Source: Salinisphaeraceae bacterium UBA4764
Lineage (GTDB): Bacteria > Pseudomonadota > Gammaproteobacteria > Nevskiales > Salinisphaeraceae
Assembly (NCBI GenBank): GCA_002403445.1
Contig: DHHU01000018.1
Location: 1 to 28,155 of the forward strand
Reading direction: 5' to 3'
Length of the DNA: 28,155 nt
The position numbers were made by a program, and so were the translations under genes. Below, one piece after another: positions 1-8,732 of this stretch; position 1 is the first letter of the stretch; every line of letters starts with the position of its first letter. The notes beneath the pieces were generated by a model. It searched no databases. It saw nothing but the letters and a program-made list of their open reading frames with translations, and was not told the DNA's origin.

Positions 1-2
1 AA

Positions 3-25
3 TAAAAAACCGCCTAAGTGGCGGC
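3..25 (-). terminator. Intrinsic terminator of tRNA-Leu
   Basis: Read on the minus strand this is a 5-bp GC stem, CCGCC / GGCGG (pairing 20-24 with 10-14), around a 5-nt loop, followed by a run of T (complement of the A-run at 4-9). It lies about 50 nt downstream of the tRNA-Leu 3' end, in the right orientation to end that transcript. On the plus strand there is no T-run after the stem, so it is probably one-directional. Confidence 0.75.
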
Positions 26-72
26 TTTGTAAGGGATTTCTGGAAGGATATGGAACGCTTGGGAAGTCGCTA

Positions 73-159
73 TGGTGCCCGGGGCGAGATTCGAACTCGC
101 ACTCTGTTGCCAGAATCGGATTTTGAGTCCGACGCGTCTACCAGTTCCGCCACCCGGGC
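73..159 (-). tRNA. tRNA-Leu, anticodon CAA
   Basis: The reverse complement folds as a class II tRNA. The 7-bp acceptor stem is GCCCGGG / CCCGGGC, followed by discriminator A and an encoded CCA (complement of 73-75). The anticodon stem TCGGA / TCCGA carries the loop CTCAAAA, giving anticodon CAA, which reads UUG. A long variable arm of about 15 nt and a T-arm with GTTCGAATC complete the structure. The long variable arm and the anticodon identify leucine. It has its own promoter and terminator, so it appears to be a single-gene unit. Confidence 0.97.
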
Positions 160-168
160 CAAAACATA

Positions 169-197
169 ATTATACCGATGCTGGTGCAAGAGCTAAA
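169..197 (-). promoter_or_regulatory. Probable sigma70 promoter of tRNA-Leu
   Basis: On the minus strand there is a perfect -10 hexamer TATAAT (169-174) and a -35-like TTTAGC (192-197, 3 of 6 consensus positions) with 17-nt spacing. Transcription would start near position 162, just before the mature tRNA 5' end at 159. The site lies between the dacB stop codon and the tRNA. Confidence 0.6.
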
Positions 198-206
198 CCT
201 ATGGCC

Positions 207-1733
207 TTAATGACGGGCTAGCAAATGCTCCAGATCGGACTCGTAAGCACCAACTGTGTTATAGAAACCCGGATGCGGGTGGTTGCTGGTGCCATTAATG
301 AGCACGGCGTAGGCCAGAAAACCGTGGTTTTGAGTGCGCATGTACCCGGCCAAAGAGCGCGCCGAAACCGGGTCGTGCAGGGTCCCGGTTTTGGCCGTCA
401 GACGGTTCAAGAAAGCCGAGTTGGCGTGTTTGAGCATCTTTTCAGGAGCATAACGCGGCACCGGCAGGGCGCCGTAAAAAGCGGGAAACAGCGCGCTATC
501 GCGATACATGGCAGCCAGCAGCGCTACTAGGTCTCGCGCTGAAACTTGATTGCGCGTGCTCAATCCGCTGCCGCTGGCAAATGTCGGTGCCGATTGCCCG
601 GCTGCCGCGCCAAATATCTGACGACGTACACGTCGGCCGAGATGTTCAAGCGGCTGGGCGGCTTCGGGCAGCGTCAATGGAGGTCGCATACCCTTTGCGG
701 TGGCTATGTCCAGCGTCAGAGTGTCGGCCATGTAGTTGTTGGAAAACGCCAGCATGGGAATCAACTGCGCGGCCAGGGTGCGGCTTTTTATGCGCGCCAG
801 GGTAATGGTGCGGGACTGGGTGGCTGGCTTGCGGTGTCGCGTGATACGTGCCACGCCCTGCACGTGAATTCCGGCATCGGCCAAGATACGGTTCATGGCG
901 TATGCCGTTTCGCGTCCCGGCTTGGCAACCGATCGAAAGAGTTCCACTGGCTTGCCCCCGGCCGGAAGCTGCCCACGGATATGTAATACCGTTTGATGCT
1001 TGCCGGTGGTTCGCCATGCACGCAGGGCCGGGTGGCTGGTTGCGCCATGTGTGCTTGAGCGGTTATCGATGCGGTAGCCAGCCATGCCCAGCGGATGTAA
1101 GACGACGTGTGTTGATGTGCCTGGTCGCGGGCCGGGATAAACTGTGGCATGCAACGTGCCGTAACCAAGGCCAACTGCCGACAATGGCGCATCGTAGGCG
1201 TGGCTGGATTGTGATTTGGCTTGACAGCGGTCGGGTGTTAGGCAGGGGACATGGCCGAAGTGCGATGCGTTGATTACCAGATTGCCGGTAATGTTCTGGA
1301 TGCCGCGCGCGCGCAAGCGCTGCGCGAGATGATGCAAATCCTCGACGTTTAGCATGGGATCGCCGCTGCCGATCAGGCTCAGATTGCCGTGGAGTGTGCC
1401 GCCGCTGACCGAGCCCCTCGTAGTTAGGCGGGTGATGAATCGATGGCCCGGTCCGAATTGTCGCAGCGCTGCAGCGGTGGTGAAAAGTTTGCTGACCGAG
1501 GCGGGCGTCAGGCGTTTACCGGGATTGATCGCCGCGATCGTCTGCATGTTGTCAAGGTTGACGACCAGTGCCGACACCTGCGCTGTTTTGGCAAGTTGTC
1601 GGAGTGCGGGCAGGGGAGCGGCGTCAGCGGCCGAATTTATCGCGACTAAATACGCAACAGCCAGAAATGCGAACAGCAAGTGTCTCAATGGTGACGAATT
1701 CAAGTGTTGGAAACACTGGCAAGCTAGCTTCAA
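207..1733 (-). CDS. dacB: D-alanyl-D-alanine carboxypeptidase/endopeptidase, PBP4 family (DacB)
   Basis: A periplasmic penicillin-binding protein that trims or cleaves peptide crosslinks in peptidoglycan. All three active-site motifs are present: SxxK at S79-V-S-K82 with the nucleophile serine, SNN at 331-333, and KTG at 448-450. An SGSGLS-type segment lies near 387-392. A hydrophobic segment at about residues 19-33 ends in an Ala-rich cleavage region near residue 39, so this is an exported protein. The 508-residue length is usual for the family. The start is uncertain: the coordinates use a TTG codon at 1733 without a convincing ribosome site, and other in-frame TTG codons at residues 11, 16 and 19 would still leave a signal peptide. 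The gene diverges from tgt. The mature protein is rich in Arg, Lys and His. Confidence 0.93.
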   Translation of the reverse strand: MKLACQCFQHLNSSPLRHLLFAFLAVAYLVAINSAADAAPLPALRQLAKTAQVSALVVNLDNMQTIAAINPGKRLTPASVSKLFTTAAALRQFGPGHRFITRLTTRGSVSGGTLHGNLSLIGSGDPMLNVEDLHHLAQRLRARGIQNITGNLVINASHFGHVPCLTPDRCQAKSQSSHAYDAPLSAVGLGYGTLHATVYPGPRPGTSTHVVLHPLGMAGYRIDNRSSTHGATSHPALRAWRTTGKHQTVLHIRGQLPAGGKPVELFRSVAKPGRETAYAMNRILADAGIHVQGVARITRHRKPATQSRTITLARIKSRTLAAQLIPMLAFSNNYMADTLTLDIATAKGMRPPLTLPEAAQPLEHLGRRVRRQIFGAAAGQSAPTFASGSGLSTRNQVSARDLVALLAAMYRDSALFPAFYGALPVPRYAPEKMLKHANSAFLNRLTAKTGTLHDPVSARSLAGYMRTQNHGFLAYAVLINGTSNHPHPGFYNTVGAYESDLEHLLARH

Positions 1734-1762
1734 AGCGTGCCTGTGGCAAACGGTTGCGTGAC

Positions 1763-1768
1763 AGTATA
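1763..1768 (-). promoter_or_regulatory. Possible -10 element for dacB
   Basis: The minus strand reads TATACT (5 of 6 consensus positions) about 30 nt before the assumed dacB start. I do not see a matching -35 box at normal spacing, so this is weak. The 79-bp dacB/tgt gap must hold promoters for both directions; I cannot assign one for tgt. Confidence 0.25.
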
Positions 1769-1812
1769 CGACGGCGTTCGACTAGCACAGCATGAACACC
1801 TAGACTCCGCGC

Positions 1813-2973
1813 ATGATTTACGACCCTATTGCCGCCTCGGATGGCGCCCGTCTCGGCCGGTTGCGCCTTGTCCACGGAATGGTAAATACGCCGGCATTCA
1901 TGCCGGTGGGCACCTACGGCACGGTTAAAGGTGTGACGCCCGATGAACTCGATGCGCTAGGCGCGCCCATCGTGCTCGGCAATACGTTGCATCTGATGTT
2001 GCGGCCGGGTGCCAACATTGTGGCGCGCCACGGCGGTTTGCACGAATTCATGGGCTGGGACCGGCCGATCCTTACCGATTCCGGGGGATTTCAGGTATGG
2101 AGTCTGGCGGCGAATCGGGATTTGTCCGAAGACGGCGCCACCTTCGCATCGCCGGTCGATGGCTCGCGGCATTTTCTATCGCCGGAAGGCTCGATTGACG
2201 TCCAGCGCGCCCTCAACTCCGATGTGGTGATGTGTTTCGATGAATGCACCGATTTTCCCGTGGCAAAAGCCGCCGCTGCTGCGTCGATGAAACGCTCGAT
2301 GCGATGGGCCGAGCGCTGCAAAACCCGCCACGCTGGTAGCCCTAACGCACTGTTTGGGATCAATCAGGGCAATATCTTTGCTGATTTGCGCGCTGAATCG
2401 ATGGCCGCGCTGACTGACATTGGTTTCGATGGCTATGCTATCGGTGGTGTCTCGGTGGGCGAGTCGTGGCCGGACAAGGCAGTGGCCATCGAAGCCGCGG
2501 TTGCTGCTGCACCGGTTCAGGCACCGCGTTATCTCATGGGGGTCGGAACCCCGGCTGATCTGGTGTTGGCCGTGGGTTGGGGGATCGACATGTTTGATTG
2601 CGTCATGCCAACCCGTAATGCCCGCAACGGATATCTGTTCACGCATCGTGGTGTGGTCAAAATCAAGAATGCTGTGCATCGGGATGATCTGTCGCCGCTC
2701 GACGCTGACTGTTGCTGTCCGACTTGTTGTGGTTATTCACGCGCGTATCTGCACCATCTGTCTCGCTGCAGAGAAATACTCGGTGCGCGGCTGAATACGC
2801 TACACAATCTTTGGTACTACCAGTCGGTGATGCAGCGTATTCGCGCAGCGATTGCGGATGATTGTTATGCCTCTTTTCGCCATGCATTTCTGACAGGCCC
2901 GGAAGGTTCCGGCAGTCATGCGGCCGAATACTTTGGAGGCGTGCAGGAAGGCTCCGCGGCTGTGGCATACTAG
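1813..2973 (+). CDS. tgt: Queuine tRNA-ribosyltransferase (tRNA-guanine transglycosylase)
   Basis: Exchanges guanine 34 for the queuine precursor preQ1 in GUN-anticodon tRNAs. The TIM-barrel signatures are clear: TDSGGFQVWSL with the general acid/base D89, and DMFDCVMPTRNARNG with the nucleophile D262. The zinc site is C300-x-C302-xx-C305 with H331; C301 makes a local CCC triplet. Length is 386 residues, close to the usual 375. The ATG at 1813 starts the protein just before the conserved N-terminal strand. It leads a run with yajC, secD and secF, a common gammaproteobacterial arrangement. The usual upstream partner queA is not here; dacB is divergent instead. Confidence 0.97.
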   Translation: MIYDPIAASDGARLGRLRLVHGMVNTPAFMPVGTYGTVKGVTPDELDALGAPIVLGNTLHLMLRPGANIVARHGGLHEFMGWDRPILTDSGGFQVWSLAANRDLSEDGATFASPVDGSRHFLSPEGSIDVQRALNSDVVMCFDECTDFPVAKAAAAASMKRSMRWAERCKTRHAGSPNALFGINQGNIFADLRAESMAALTDIGFDGYAIGGVSVGESWPDKAVAIEAAVAAAPVQAPRYLMGVGTPADLVLAVGWGIDMFDCVMPTRNARNGYLFTHRGVVKIKNAVHRDDLSPLDADCCCPTCCGYSRAYLHHLSRCREILGARLNTLHNLWYYQSVMQRIRAAIADDCYASFRHAFLTGPEGSGSHAAEYFGGVQEGSAAVAY

Positions 2974-3049
2974 CGAGTTATTTGCGCCGGCCCTTAGAAT
3001 GGCTGCGCTTGGGATAGCAAATGAGATTATCAATAGTGAGCGGATCAAT

Positions 3050-3379
3050 ATGAGCGGTTTTATCGGCACGGCACATGCAGCATCGAGTGCTGGCGGTCAG
3101 GAAAGTATCTGGCCAACCATCGTGATGGTGGCGGTTTTCCTGGTGTTCATGTTTTTCGTGATCATCCGCCCGCAGATGAAACGCCAGAAGGAACAACGCC
3201 AGCTTCTCGAGAGTCTCGACAAGGGCGCCGAAATCGTCACCTCGGGCGGCATGGCCGGCAAAATCCGCGAGCTGGGTGAGAACTTTCTTACCGTTGAGAT
3301 CAGCCGCGATGTGCACATTCAAGTACAAAAAAGTTCGGTCACTCGCGTGTTGCCCAAGGGAACGCTGGGCACGCTGTAG
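3050..3379 (+). CDS. yajC: Sec translocon accessory protein YajC
   Basis: A small single-span inner-membrane protein that associates with SecD-SecF. I start it at the ATG at 3050 (109 residues). The frame stays open upstream, but that stretch overlaps tgt and does not resemble YajC. After a short Ala/Ser/Gly-rich N-terminus, residues 20-40 form one hydrophobic helix ending in the family signature IIRPQ, followed by a charged MKRQKEQ stretch and a small soluble domain with the conserved TSGGMAGKI segment. It lies 76 nt after tgt and 77 nt before secD, so it is probably cotranscribed with both. Confidence 0.95.
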   Translation: MSGFIGTAHAASSAGGQESIWPTIVMVAVFLVFMFFVIIRPQMKRQKEQRQLLESLDKGAEIVTSGGMAGKIRELGENFLTVEISRDVHIQVQKSSVTRVLPKGTLGTL

Positions 3380-3456
3380 GGGGCTCGTTGTCGCGTCGGG
3401 CTGGCTTCAGAGAGGCGTTGATGGATTGCCCCACCCCGCGTCGATTCTAGGATTTT

Positions 3457-5310
3457 ATGAACCGCTATCCGTTGTGGAAATATTTGTTGCTTGTTGCCGT
3501 GATTGTGGTGGGCATGCTCTATGCCGCCCCCAACCTGTTCGGCAACCAACCGGCGGTACAAGTTAGCCGCGCCAATGGCAAACCAGCGCCCCAGTCGCTG
3601 ACGTCGCGCGTTCGTCACATATTGGCGAAAAATAATCTCCAGCCTAGAAGGGTTGGATACAGCCACGGTAGTGTACTGGCGCGCTATCAATCCAACGATA
3701 AACAGCTCAAAGCCGCCGGTGCCTTGAAGCGCGCACTCGGAGACAAAGAAACCGTGGCCCTTAATTTGGCTCCGCAGACGCCTGCGTGGCTGCGATCGAT
3801 CAACGCCGAACCGATGGCGTTAGGGCTGGATCTGCGTGGCGGTGTGCATTTCCTGCTGAAAGTCGACACCCAAGCACTGTTCAAAAAGCGCTATCAGCAA
3901 TACGTACGTGACTTGGCTAAATACCTTCGAAAAAAGTCGATTGGTTATCGGCGCGCGCATCAAGTCAAGGACGGCGTGCAGATCAGCTTTGGCAATGCGC
4001 AAACACTGAATAAGGCGCGCAATGCGCTGTCCGGTAAATATACATCGCTGACTTTTAAACGAGCCAAGGGTGCGCCCAACACACTGTTGGCCAGTTACAC
4101 CACCCAAAAACATCAGTCTATTGTCAATTCGGCGTTGCAAACCAACCTGAACACGCTGCGTAATCGTGTCGACGAACTGGGCGTGTCCGAGCCGCTGGTG
4201 CAGCGTCAGGGACGCAACCACATCGTAGTAGAGCTGCCTGGGGTACAGAACACGACACGTGCCAAACGCCTGTTGGGCAAGACGGCCACGCTGGAATACC
4301 ATCTGGTCGATACCCAGCACAGCGCTCAGAAAGCCGCACGCACCGGCAGTGTGCCGAGTGGCGACTCGCTCTACCACACCAAAAAAGGCAAGCCCATCCT
4401 GCTTAAAAAGTCGGTAATTGTCTCCGGTGATCAGCTTACCGGGGCATCGGCCGGCATCGACAAGAAAAGCGGCTCCCCTGATGTGCAAGTCACCCTTAAT
4501 CATCAAGCGGCGAAGCACATGTTCAATGTCACGGCTGCGCATGTCGGTGACCCAATGGCCGTGCTTTACACACAGACCAAACTCAACACCGTCTACAAAA
4601 ACGGCAAGCGGATAACCAAGCGCGAAACTCAGCAGAAAGTCATCAGTGTTGCCACCATCCGTAGTGCCTTTGGCAAGCGTTTCCAAACCACTGGGCTGGG
4701 ACGTAGCGAGGCCCATGATCTGGCGTTGCTCTTGCGTGCTGGCTCACTGGCCGCGCCCGTGAATATTGTCGAGCAGCGTACGGTAGGGCCGAGCCTTGGC
4801 GCCGACAACATTGCCAAGGGCCGGATCGCAGTTATTGCGGGATTTTTGCTCGTTGTTGTTTTCATGGCGATCTACTATGGGATCTTCGGATTGATCGCCG
4901 ACTGCGCCTTGTTCATGAATCTAGTCCTGATTGTTGCCGCGTTATCAATCCTTCAGGCAACCCTGACGCTGCCCGGCATTGCGGGCATTGTGTTGACGGT
5001 CGGCATGGCTGTGGATGCCAACGTGCTCATCTTCGAGCGCATACGCGAAGAACTAGATGCCGGTGTCAGTCCGCAGTCGGCCATCAAGACCGGCTACGAT
5101 CGCGCGTTGTCATCGATTGCTGACGCGAACATCACCACATTGATTGCAGCGCTTGTGCTTTTCGGTTTTGGAACCGGGCCGGTGCAGGGTTTTGCCATCA
5201 CGTTATCGATCGGCATCGTGACATCGATGTTCACCGCCATTGTCGGAACCCGGGCGTTGGTCAACCTCATTTACGGTCGGCGCCAGCGCTTGACCGGTTT
5301 GTCTATTTAA
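3457..5310 (+). CDS. secD: Protein translocase subunit SecD
   Basis: The large subunit of the SecDF complex, which uses the proton gradient to help pull proteins into the periplasm. An N-terminal transmembrane helix (about 8-24) is followed by a large periplasmic region with the conserved LGLDLRGG block at 122-129. Five clustered transmembrane helices follow from about residue 455. The proton-relay aspartate is D520 in GMAVDANVLIFERIREE, matching E. coli D519. Length is 617 residues against 615 in E. coli. An AGGA ribosome site (3449-3452) precedes the ATG. The periplasmic part is rich in lysine and arginine. SecF follows after only 4 nt. Confidence 0.97.
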   Translation: MNRYPLWKYLLLVAVIVVGMLYAAPNLFGNQPAVQVSRANGKPAPQSLTSRVRHILAKNNLQPRRVGYSHGSVLARYQSNDKQLKAAGALKRALGDKETVALNLAPQTPAWLRSINAEPMALGLDLRGGVHFLLKVDTQALFKKRYQQYVRDLAKYLRKKSIGYRRAHQVKDGVQISFGNAQTLNKARNALSGKYTSLTFKRAKGAPNTLLASYTTQKHQSIVNSALQTNLNTLRNRVDELGVSEPLVQRQGRNHIVVELPGVQNTTRAKRLLGKTATLEYHLVDTQHSAQKAARTGSVPSGDSLYHTKKGKPILLKKSVIVSGDQLTGASAGIDKKSGSPDVQVTLNHQAAKHMFNVTAAHVGDPMAVLYTQTKLNTVYKNGKRITKRETQQKVISVATIRSAFGKRFQTTGLGRSEAHDLALLLRAGSLAAPVNIVEQRTVGPSLGADNIAKGRIAVIAGFLLVVVFMAIYYGIFGLIADCALFMNLVLIVAALSILQATLTLPGIAGIVLTVGMAVDANVLIFERIREELDAGVSPQSAIKTGYDRALSSIADANITTLIAALVLFGFGTGPVQGFAITLSIGIVTSMFTAIVGTRALVNLIYGRRQRLTGLSI

Positions 5311-5314
5311 GCTT

Positions 5315-6256
5315 ATGCGACTCATCCCCTCTGATATCCGTTTCCCGTTTACGCGCTATGCCCGTATTGCAGCGGTTTTCTCGGTCACGTTGATTGTTCT
5401 TTCGATCGCGTCGTTGGCGTACGGCAACCTGAGTTTTGGCATCGATTTCACGGGGGGTGTGGTTGTTGATGTCCACTATCCCCAACCGGTGAAACTTGCC
5501 CCCATCCGTACCGCGATTGCCGGAGGCGGCTATAAGCATGCCTCAGTGACGCACTTTGGCAGTGCTCAGGACGTGTCCATCCGGTTGCCGCCGCAACCCA
5601 AAAAAGACAAGACCAAGCTGGGCAAAATGGTCCTCAAGACGCTGTCCAGCGGGCCGAAAGGTGCCTCGGTTCAACGCGTACAGGTTGTGGGGCCGAAGGT
5701 CGGCCAGAACCTTCTGAACAAGGGTGGATTGGCATTCCTGTACACCGTGATCGCCATTCTGATTTACGTCATCTTCCGGTTTCATTGGAAACTAGCGTTG
5801 GGGGCGGTAGCCGCCCTGATACACGACATCATCATCACCATGGGGGTGTTCTCGGTCACGAGTATGCAGTTCAACCTGACGGTTCTGGCGGCTGTTCTGG
5901 CCGTGCTCGGCTACTCGTTGAACGACACCATTGTCATTTTTGACCGCATTCGCGAAAACTTCCGGCGTATGCGCAAGGCGACTCCGGTGGAAGTGGTTGA
6001 TGTCTCGATCAACCAGACCCTGGCCCGTACTGTCATTACCGCCGGCACCACGCTATTGACACTGTTCGCTCTGTTTTTCCTCGGCGGTCAAATCATTCAC
6101 GGTTTTGCCGCTGCACTTCTCACGGGCATTGGCATCGGCACCTATTCATCGGTGTTTGTCGCGAGTTCGTTGGCGCTTCGCCTCAGGTTGACCAGCACTG
6201 ACCTCTTCCCGCCCAAGGAAGAAGACGCCGAGCGTGATGCCCGGCGAACCGAATAG
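5315..6256 (+). CDS. secF: Protein translocase subunit SecF
   Basis: Partner of SecD in the proton-driven export motor of the inner membrane. The N-terminal helix (about 17-37) is followed by the conserved FGIDFTGG block (41-48), a short periplasmic domain, and five transmembrane helices from about residue 137. The conserved LGYSLNDTIVIFDRIREN motif carries D204, equivalent to the functional Asp of E. coli SecF. Length is 313 residues, which is normal. The start lies 4 nt after the secD stop, so translation is likely coupled. It converges on suhB with a 15-nt gap and no visible terminator. Confidence 0.97.
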   Translation: MRLIPSDIRFPFTRYARIAAVFSVTLIVLSIASLAYGNLSFGIDFTGGVVVDVHYPQPVKLAPIRTAIAGGGYKHASVTHFGSAQDVSIRLPPQPKKDKTKLGKMVLKTLSSGPKGASVQRVQVVGPKVGQNLLNKGGLAFLYTVIAILIYVIFRFHWKLALGAVAALIHDIIITMGVFSVTSMQFNLTVLAAVLAVLGYSLNDTIVIFDRIRENFRRMRKATPVEVVDVSINQTLARTVITAGTTLLTLFALFFLGGQIIHGFAAALLTGIGIGTYSSVFVASSLALRLRLTSTDLFPPKEEDAERDARRTE

Positions 6257-6271
6257 GTAACTGGGTTTGTT

Positions 6272-7042
6272 CTAGCCGTTGATCTCGGCGTGCAGGGCCG
6301 GCATAAGCTTAGGCGTCGAGGCCAGCATGTGGCCGCTTTCCAGGGGATCGCTGTCATCGGGCGGGGCGACAATGCCACCGGCGGCACGGACCAGCATCAT
6401 GCCGGCGGCGATGTCCCAGGGCTTTAGCCCAACTTCCCAAAACGCGTCGAGCCGGCCACAGGCGACATAGGCTAGATCGAGTGCGGCCGAGCCGCTGATC
6501 CGCATGCCGCCGGCGCTCGCCGTCAGACGTTTGAATGGCGGAATCCAGGAATCGATGTGGCTGTCTTGACGGTTCGCGAAGCCACTGGCGATCAAGGCGT
6601 TGTTCAAGCGTTTGGCGCCGGAGATGCGAATCCGCCGGCCGTCGAGTTCGGCGCCCCGCCCGCGTTCAACCGTGAACAGCTCGTTACGTACCGGATCATA
6701 AATCACCCCTAGCGTCAGCACTCCGTCGACCCGGCAGGCGATCGAGACGCAAAAATGCGGCAATCCGCGCATGAAGTTGGCGGTGCCGTCGATCGGGTCG
6801 ATGATCCAGACCGTGTCCGCGCCGCCACTAACGCCCGATTCCTCGGCTATGAATCCATGTTCCGGATAGCGACGCGCGATGGTGTCGATGATGAGCGCTT
6901 CGGCCCGCTGGTCGGCCTCGGTGGCGTAATCATTTGGGCCTTTTTGGGTCAGTTCGCCGGTGTCACTGCGTCGGTAATAATCCAGAATGGTCTCACTCGC
7001 TAGGCGGGCTGCAGTAACGGCGACGTTGGTCAACGGCTCCAT
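6272..7042 (-). CDS. suhB: Inositol-1-monophosphatase family protein SuhB
   Basis: A Mg-dependent phosphatase of the inositol monophosphatase family. In Gammaproteobacteria SuhB also joins the ribosomal RNA antitermination complex. Metal-binding motifs are visible: the acidic pair E67-E68 in the AEES segment, WIIDPIDGTANF at about 79-90 (D82 and D85), and WDIAAGMMLVRAAGG near the C-terminus. The ATG at 7042 is preferred over an in-frame TTG one codon earlier, because a GGAT sequence lies about 7 nt upstream of the ATG. The protein is 256 residues. Divergent transcription from trmJ is the classic arrangement for this gene. Confidence 0.95.
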   Translation of the reverse strand: MEPLTNVAVTAARLASETILDYYRRSDTGELTQKGPNDYATEADQRAEALIIDTIARRYPEHGFIAEESGVSGGADTVWIIDPIDGTANFMRGLPHFCVSIACRVDGVLTLGVIYDPVRNELFTVERGRGAELDGRRIRISGAKRLNNALIASGFANRQDSHIDSWIPPFKRLTASAGGMRISGSAALDLAYVACGRLDAFWEVGLKPWDIAAGMMLVRAAGGIVAPPDDSDPLESGHMLASTPKLMPALHAEING

Positions 7043-7125
7043 CAAATCATCCGATCGAATGTTTTAGCGCATTAGCCTATCATCGCTTGGCGTAGACTCC
7101 TCATCCATAGACCTCCGGCGATCCC

Positions 7126-7878
7126 ATGTCTGTTCTTGATCAAGACGATTGTTTGAATCATGTCCGCATCGTTCTGGTGGGAGCGCAGCACCCAGGCAAT
7201 GTGGGTGGCACGGCACGCGCGATGAAAGTGATGGGTTTGTCCGACCTTTGTTTGGTGGCCCCCAAAAGAGCACTGAATGATGTGGCCACGGCACGCGCTT
7301 CCGGCGCAAAGGACGTGCTGGCCAATGCTCGGACCACTGCCACGTTGGCAGAGGCCGTGGCCGACTGTACTTTGGTAATAGGCACCAGTGCGCGCGAGCG
7401 GCGCACAGCCTGGCCACGTGACGATCCGCGCCAGGCCGCCGAGCGGCTGGTGTCAACCGCGAGCTGCGCGCCGGTCGCGGTGGTCTTTGGCTGCGAGCGT
7501 AGCGGTCTGGACAACGCCTGCCTTGATATGTGTCAACGGCACTTGCGCATTCCCACTAACCCGGACTACGGCTCGCTGAACCTGTCGGCTGCGGTACAAG
7601 TGGTGGCTTACGAGCTCCGCATGAGTGCCCTGCAACCGACGTACGATGAATCGCCTACGCCGCGCCGGTCAGCTACGAATGCCGAAATGGAAGGCTTGTT
7701 CTGGCATCTGGAAAGTACGCTGCGTGCCGCCGGTTTCTTCAAACCCAGCCGCTCCGGTGCCCTGATGCGCCGGCTCCGCCGCCTGTTCTATCGGGCAGCG
7801 CCGGATACGGCGGAAGTCAATTTGTTACGTGGCGGATTGCGCGCACTGTCCGAGGCTGCACGCGGTCGTGACTCGTAG
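7126..7878 (+). CDS. trmJ: tRNA (cytidine/uridine-2'-O-)-methyltransferase TrmJ
   Basis: A SPOUT-class methyltransferase that methylates the ribose of position 32 in the tRNA anticodon loop. Conserved family blocks are present: the N-terminal VGAQHPGNVGGTARAM (18-33), the knot motif FGCERSGLDN (121-130), and IPTNPDYGSLNLSAAVQV (142-159). The 250-residue length matches the family. One point of note is the cysteine at 123, where many homologues have arginine (FGRER). No clear Shine-Dalgarno precedes the ATG. It leads a plus-strand run towards cysE and the Fe-S genes; iscR, often next in related genomes, is absent. Confidence 0.94.
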   Translation: MSVLDQDDCLNHVRIVLVGAQHPGNVGGTARAMKVMGLSDLCLVAPKRALNDVATARASGAKDVLANARTTATLAEAVADCTLVIGTSARERRTAWPRDDPRQAAERLVSTASCAPVAVVFGCERSGLDNACLDMCQRHLRIPTNPDYGSLNLSAAVQVVAYELRMSALQPTYDESPTPRRSATNAEMEGLFWHLESTLRAAGFFKPSRSGALMRRLRRLFYRAAPDTAEVNLLRGGLRALSEAARGRDS

Positions 7879-7967
7879 GCGTTGTAAAATGTCGATAACG
7901 CCGCAAAATTAGGCATAATCACGATCCAAGTGCGCAGCACTGACCCAACGGCAACAGGTCAATAATT

Positions 7968-8696
7968 ATGTGGCGGCGAATGCGGGAAGACATCGACGTC
8001 ATTCTAGAGCGCGACCCGGCGGCGCGAACGACGCTTGAAGTCATGTTCTGCTACCCCGGGCTCCACGCCCTCTGGGCTTGGCGTATTTCACACGCGCTTT
8101 GGATTCGACGGGCCAAATGGCTGGCGCGGTTTATCTCCAATACCGCGCGTTGGTTGACGGGCATCGAAATACATCCGGGGGCCAGCATTGGCCGGCGGTT
8201 TTTCATCGATCATGGCTTGGGGGTCGTGATTGGTGAAACAACCGAGATCGGCGACGATTGCACGATTTACCAGGGGGTCACGCTCGGTGGCACGAGTCTG
8301 GTGGATGACAAGCGTCATCCCACACTGGGTAACGGTGTCGTGGTTGGAGCCGGTGCGCAAGTTCTTGGGCCGTTCACGGTGGGCTCGGGGGCTCGGGTCG
8401 GTTCGAACGCCGTCGTTGTCAAGGAGGTGCCCGCCGGATGCACTGCGGTTGGTGTTCCGGCCAAGTTGGTCAAATGCGCCGATGGTACGCCCGAGGATCG
8501 ACGCAAGGCGACGGCGGATCGTATTGGGTTCTCGAGCTACGGCCTTCTAGCACAGGATATGCCGGATCCGGTAGCGGGTGGCATCGATGCCATGCTCGAC
8601 CACATCGACGCTATGGAACGTCGCCAAGAGAAACTCGAAACCCGCCTCGAAGAGATGCGCAGTGCCCTGGATAGCGAGTACGTCGAATCCTCATAA
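7968..8696 (+). CDS. cysE: Serine O-acetyltransferase (CysE)
   Basis: Makes O-acetylserine from serine and acetyl-CoA, the committed step of cysteine synthesis. An N-terminal helical region is followed by a left-handed beta-helix of hexapeptide repeats. Catalytic residues are visible: D81-H82 in IDHGLGVVIGET and H117 in KRHPTLG. Residues from about 171 on form a C-terminal extension. Its last part (about 205-235) has heptad-like hydrophobic spacing with many Glu and Arg, suggesting a short coiled coil. An AGGT sequence 9-10 nt upstream supports the ATG. Its product feeds cysteine to the desulfurase encoded next, 36 nt downstream. Confidence 0.95.
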   Translation: MWRRMREDIDVILERDPAARTTLEVMFCYPGLHALWAWRISHALWIRRAKWLARFISNTARWLTGIEIHPGASIGRRFFIDHGLGVVIGETTEIGDDCTIYQGVTLGGTSLVDDKRHPTLGNGVVVGAGAQVLGPFTVGSGARVGSNAVVVKEVPAGCTAVGVPAKLVKCADGTPEDRRKATADRIGFSSYGLLAQDMPDPVAGGIDAMLDHIDAMERRQEKLETRLEEMRSALDSEYVESS

Positions 8697-8732
8697 CTGA
8701 CGTCATGGATTCGGGTACAGTGACACTTGGCA

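Noticed and set aside
2176..2679. 167-codon open frame on the minus strand inside tgt
   Set aside because: Antisense to a well-supported enzyme gene; nothing recognisable.
3820..4716. 298-codon open frame on the minus strand inside secD
   Set aside because: It lies fully antisense to a clear secD gene, has no family motif, and low-complexity frame preservation explains it as a shadow.
8478..8693. C-terminal extension of CysE as a novel fused domain
   Set aside because: A similar helical tail occurs, as I recall, in other gammaproteobacterial CysE proteins, so I treat it as a family variant.
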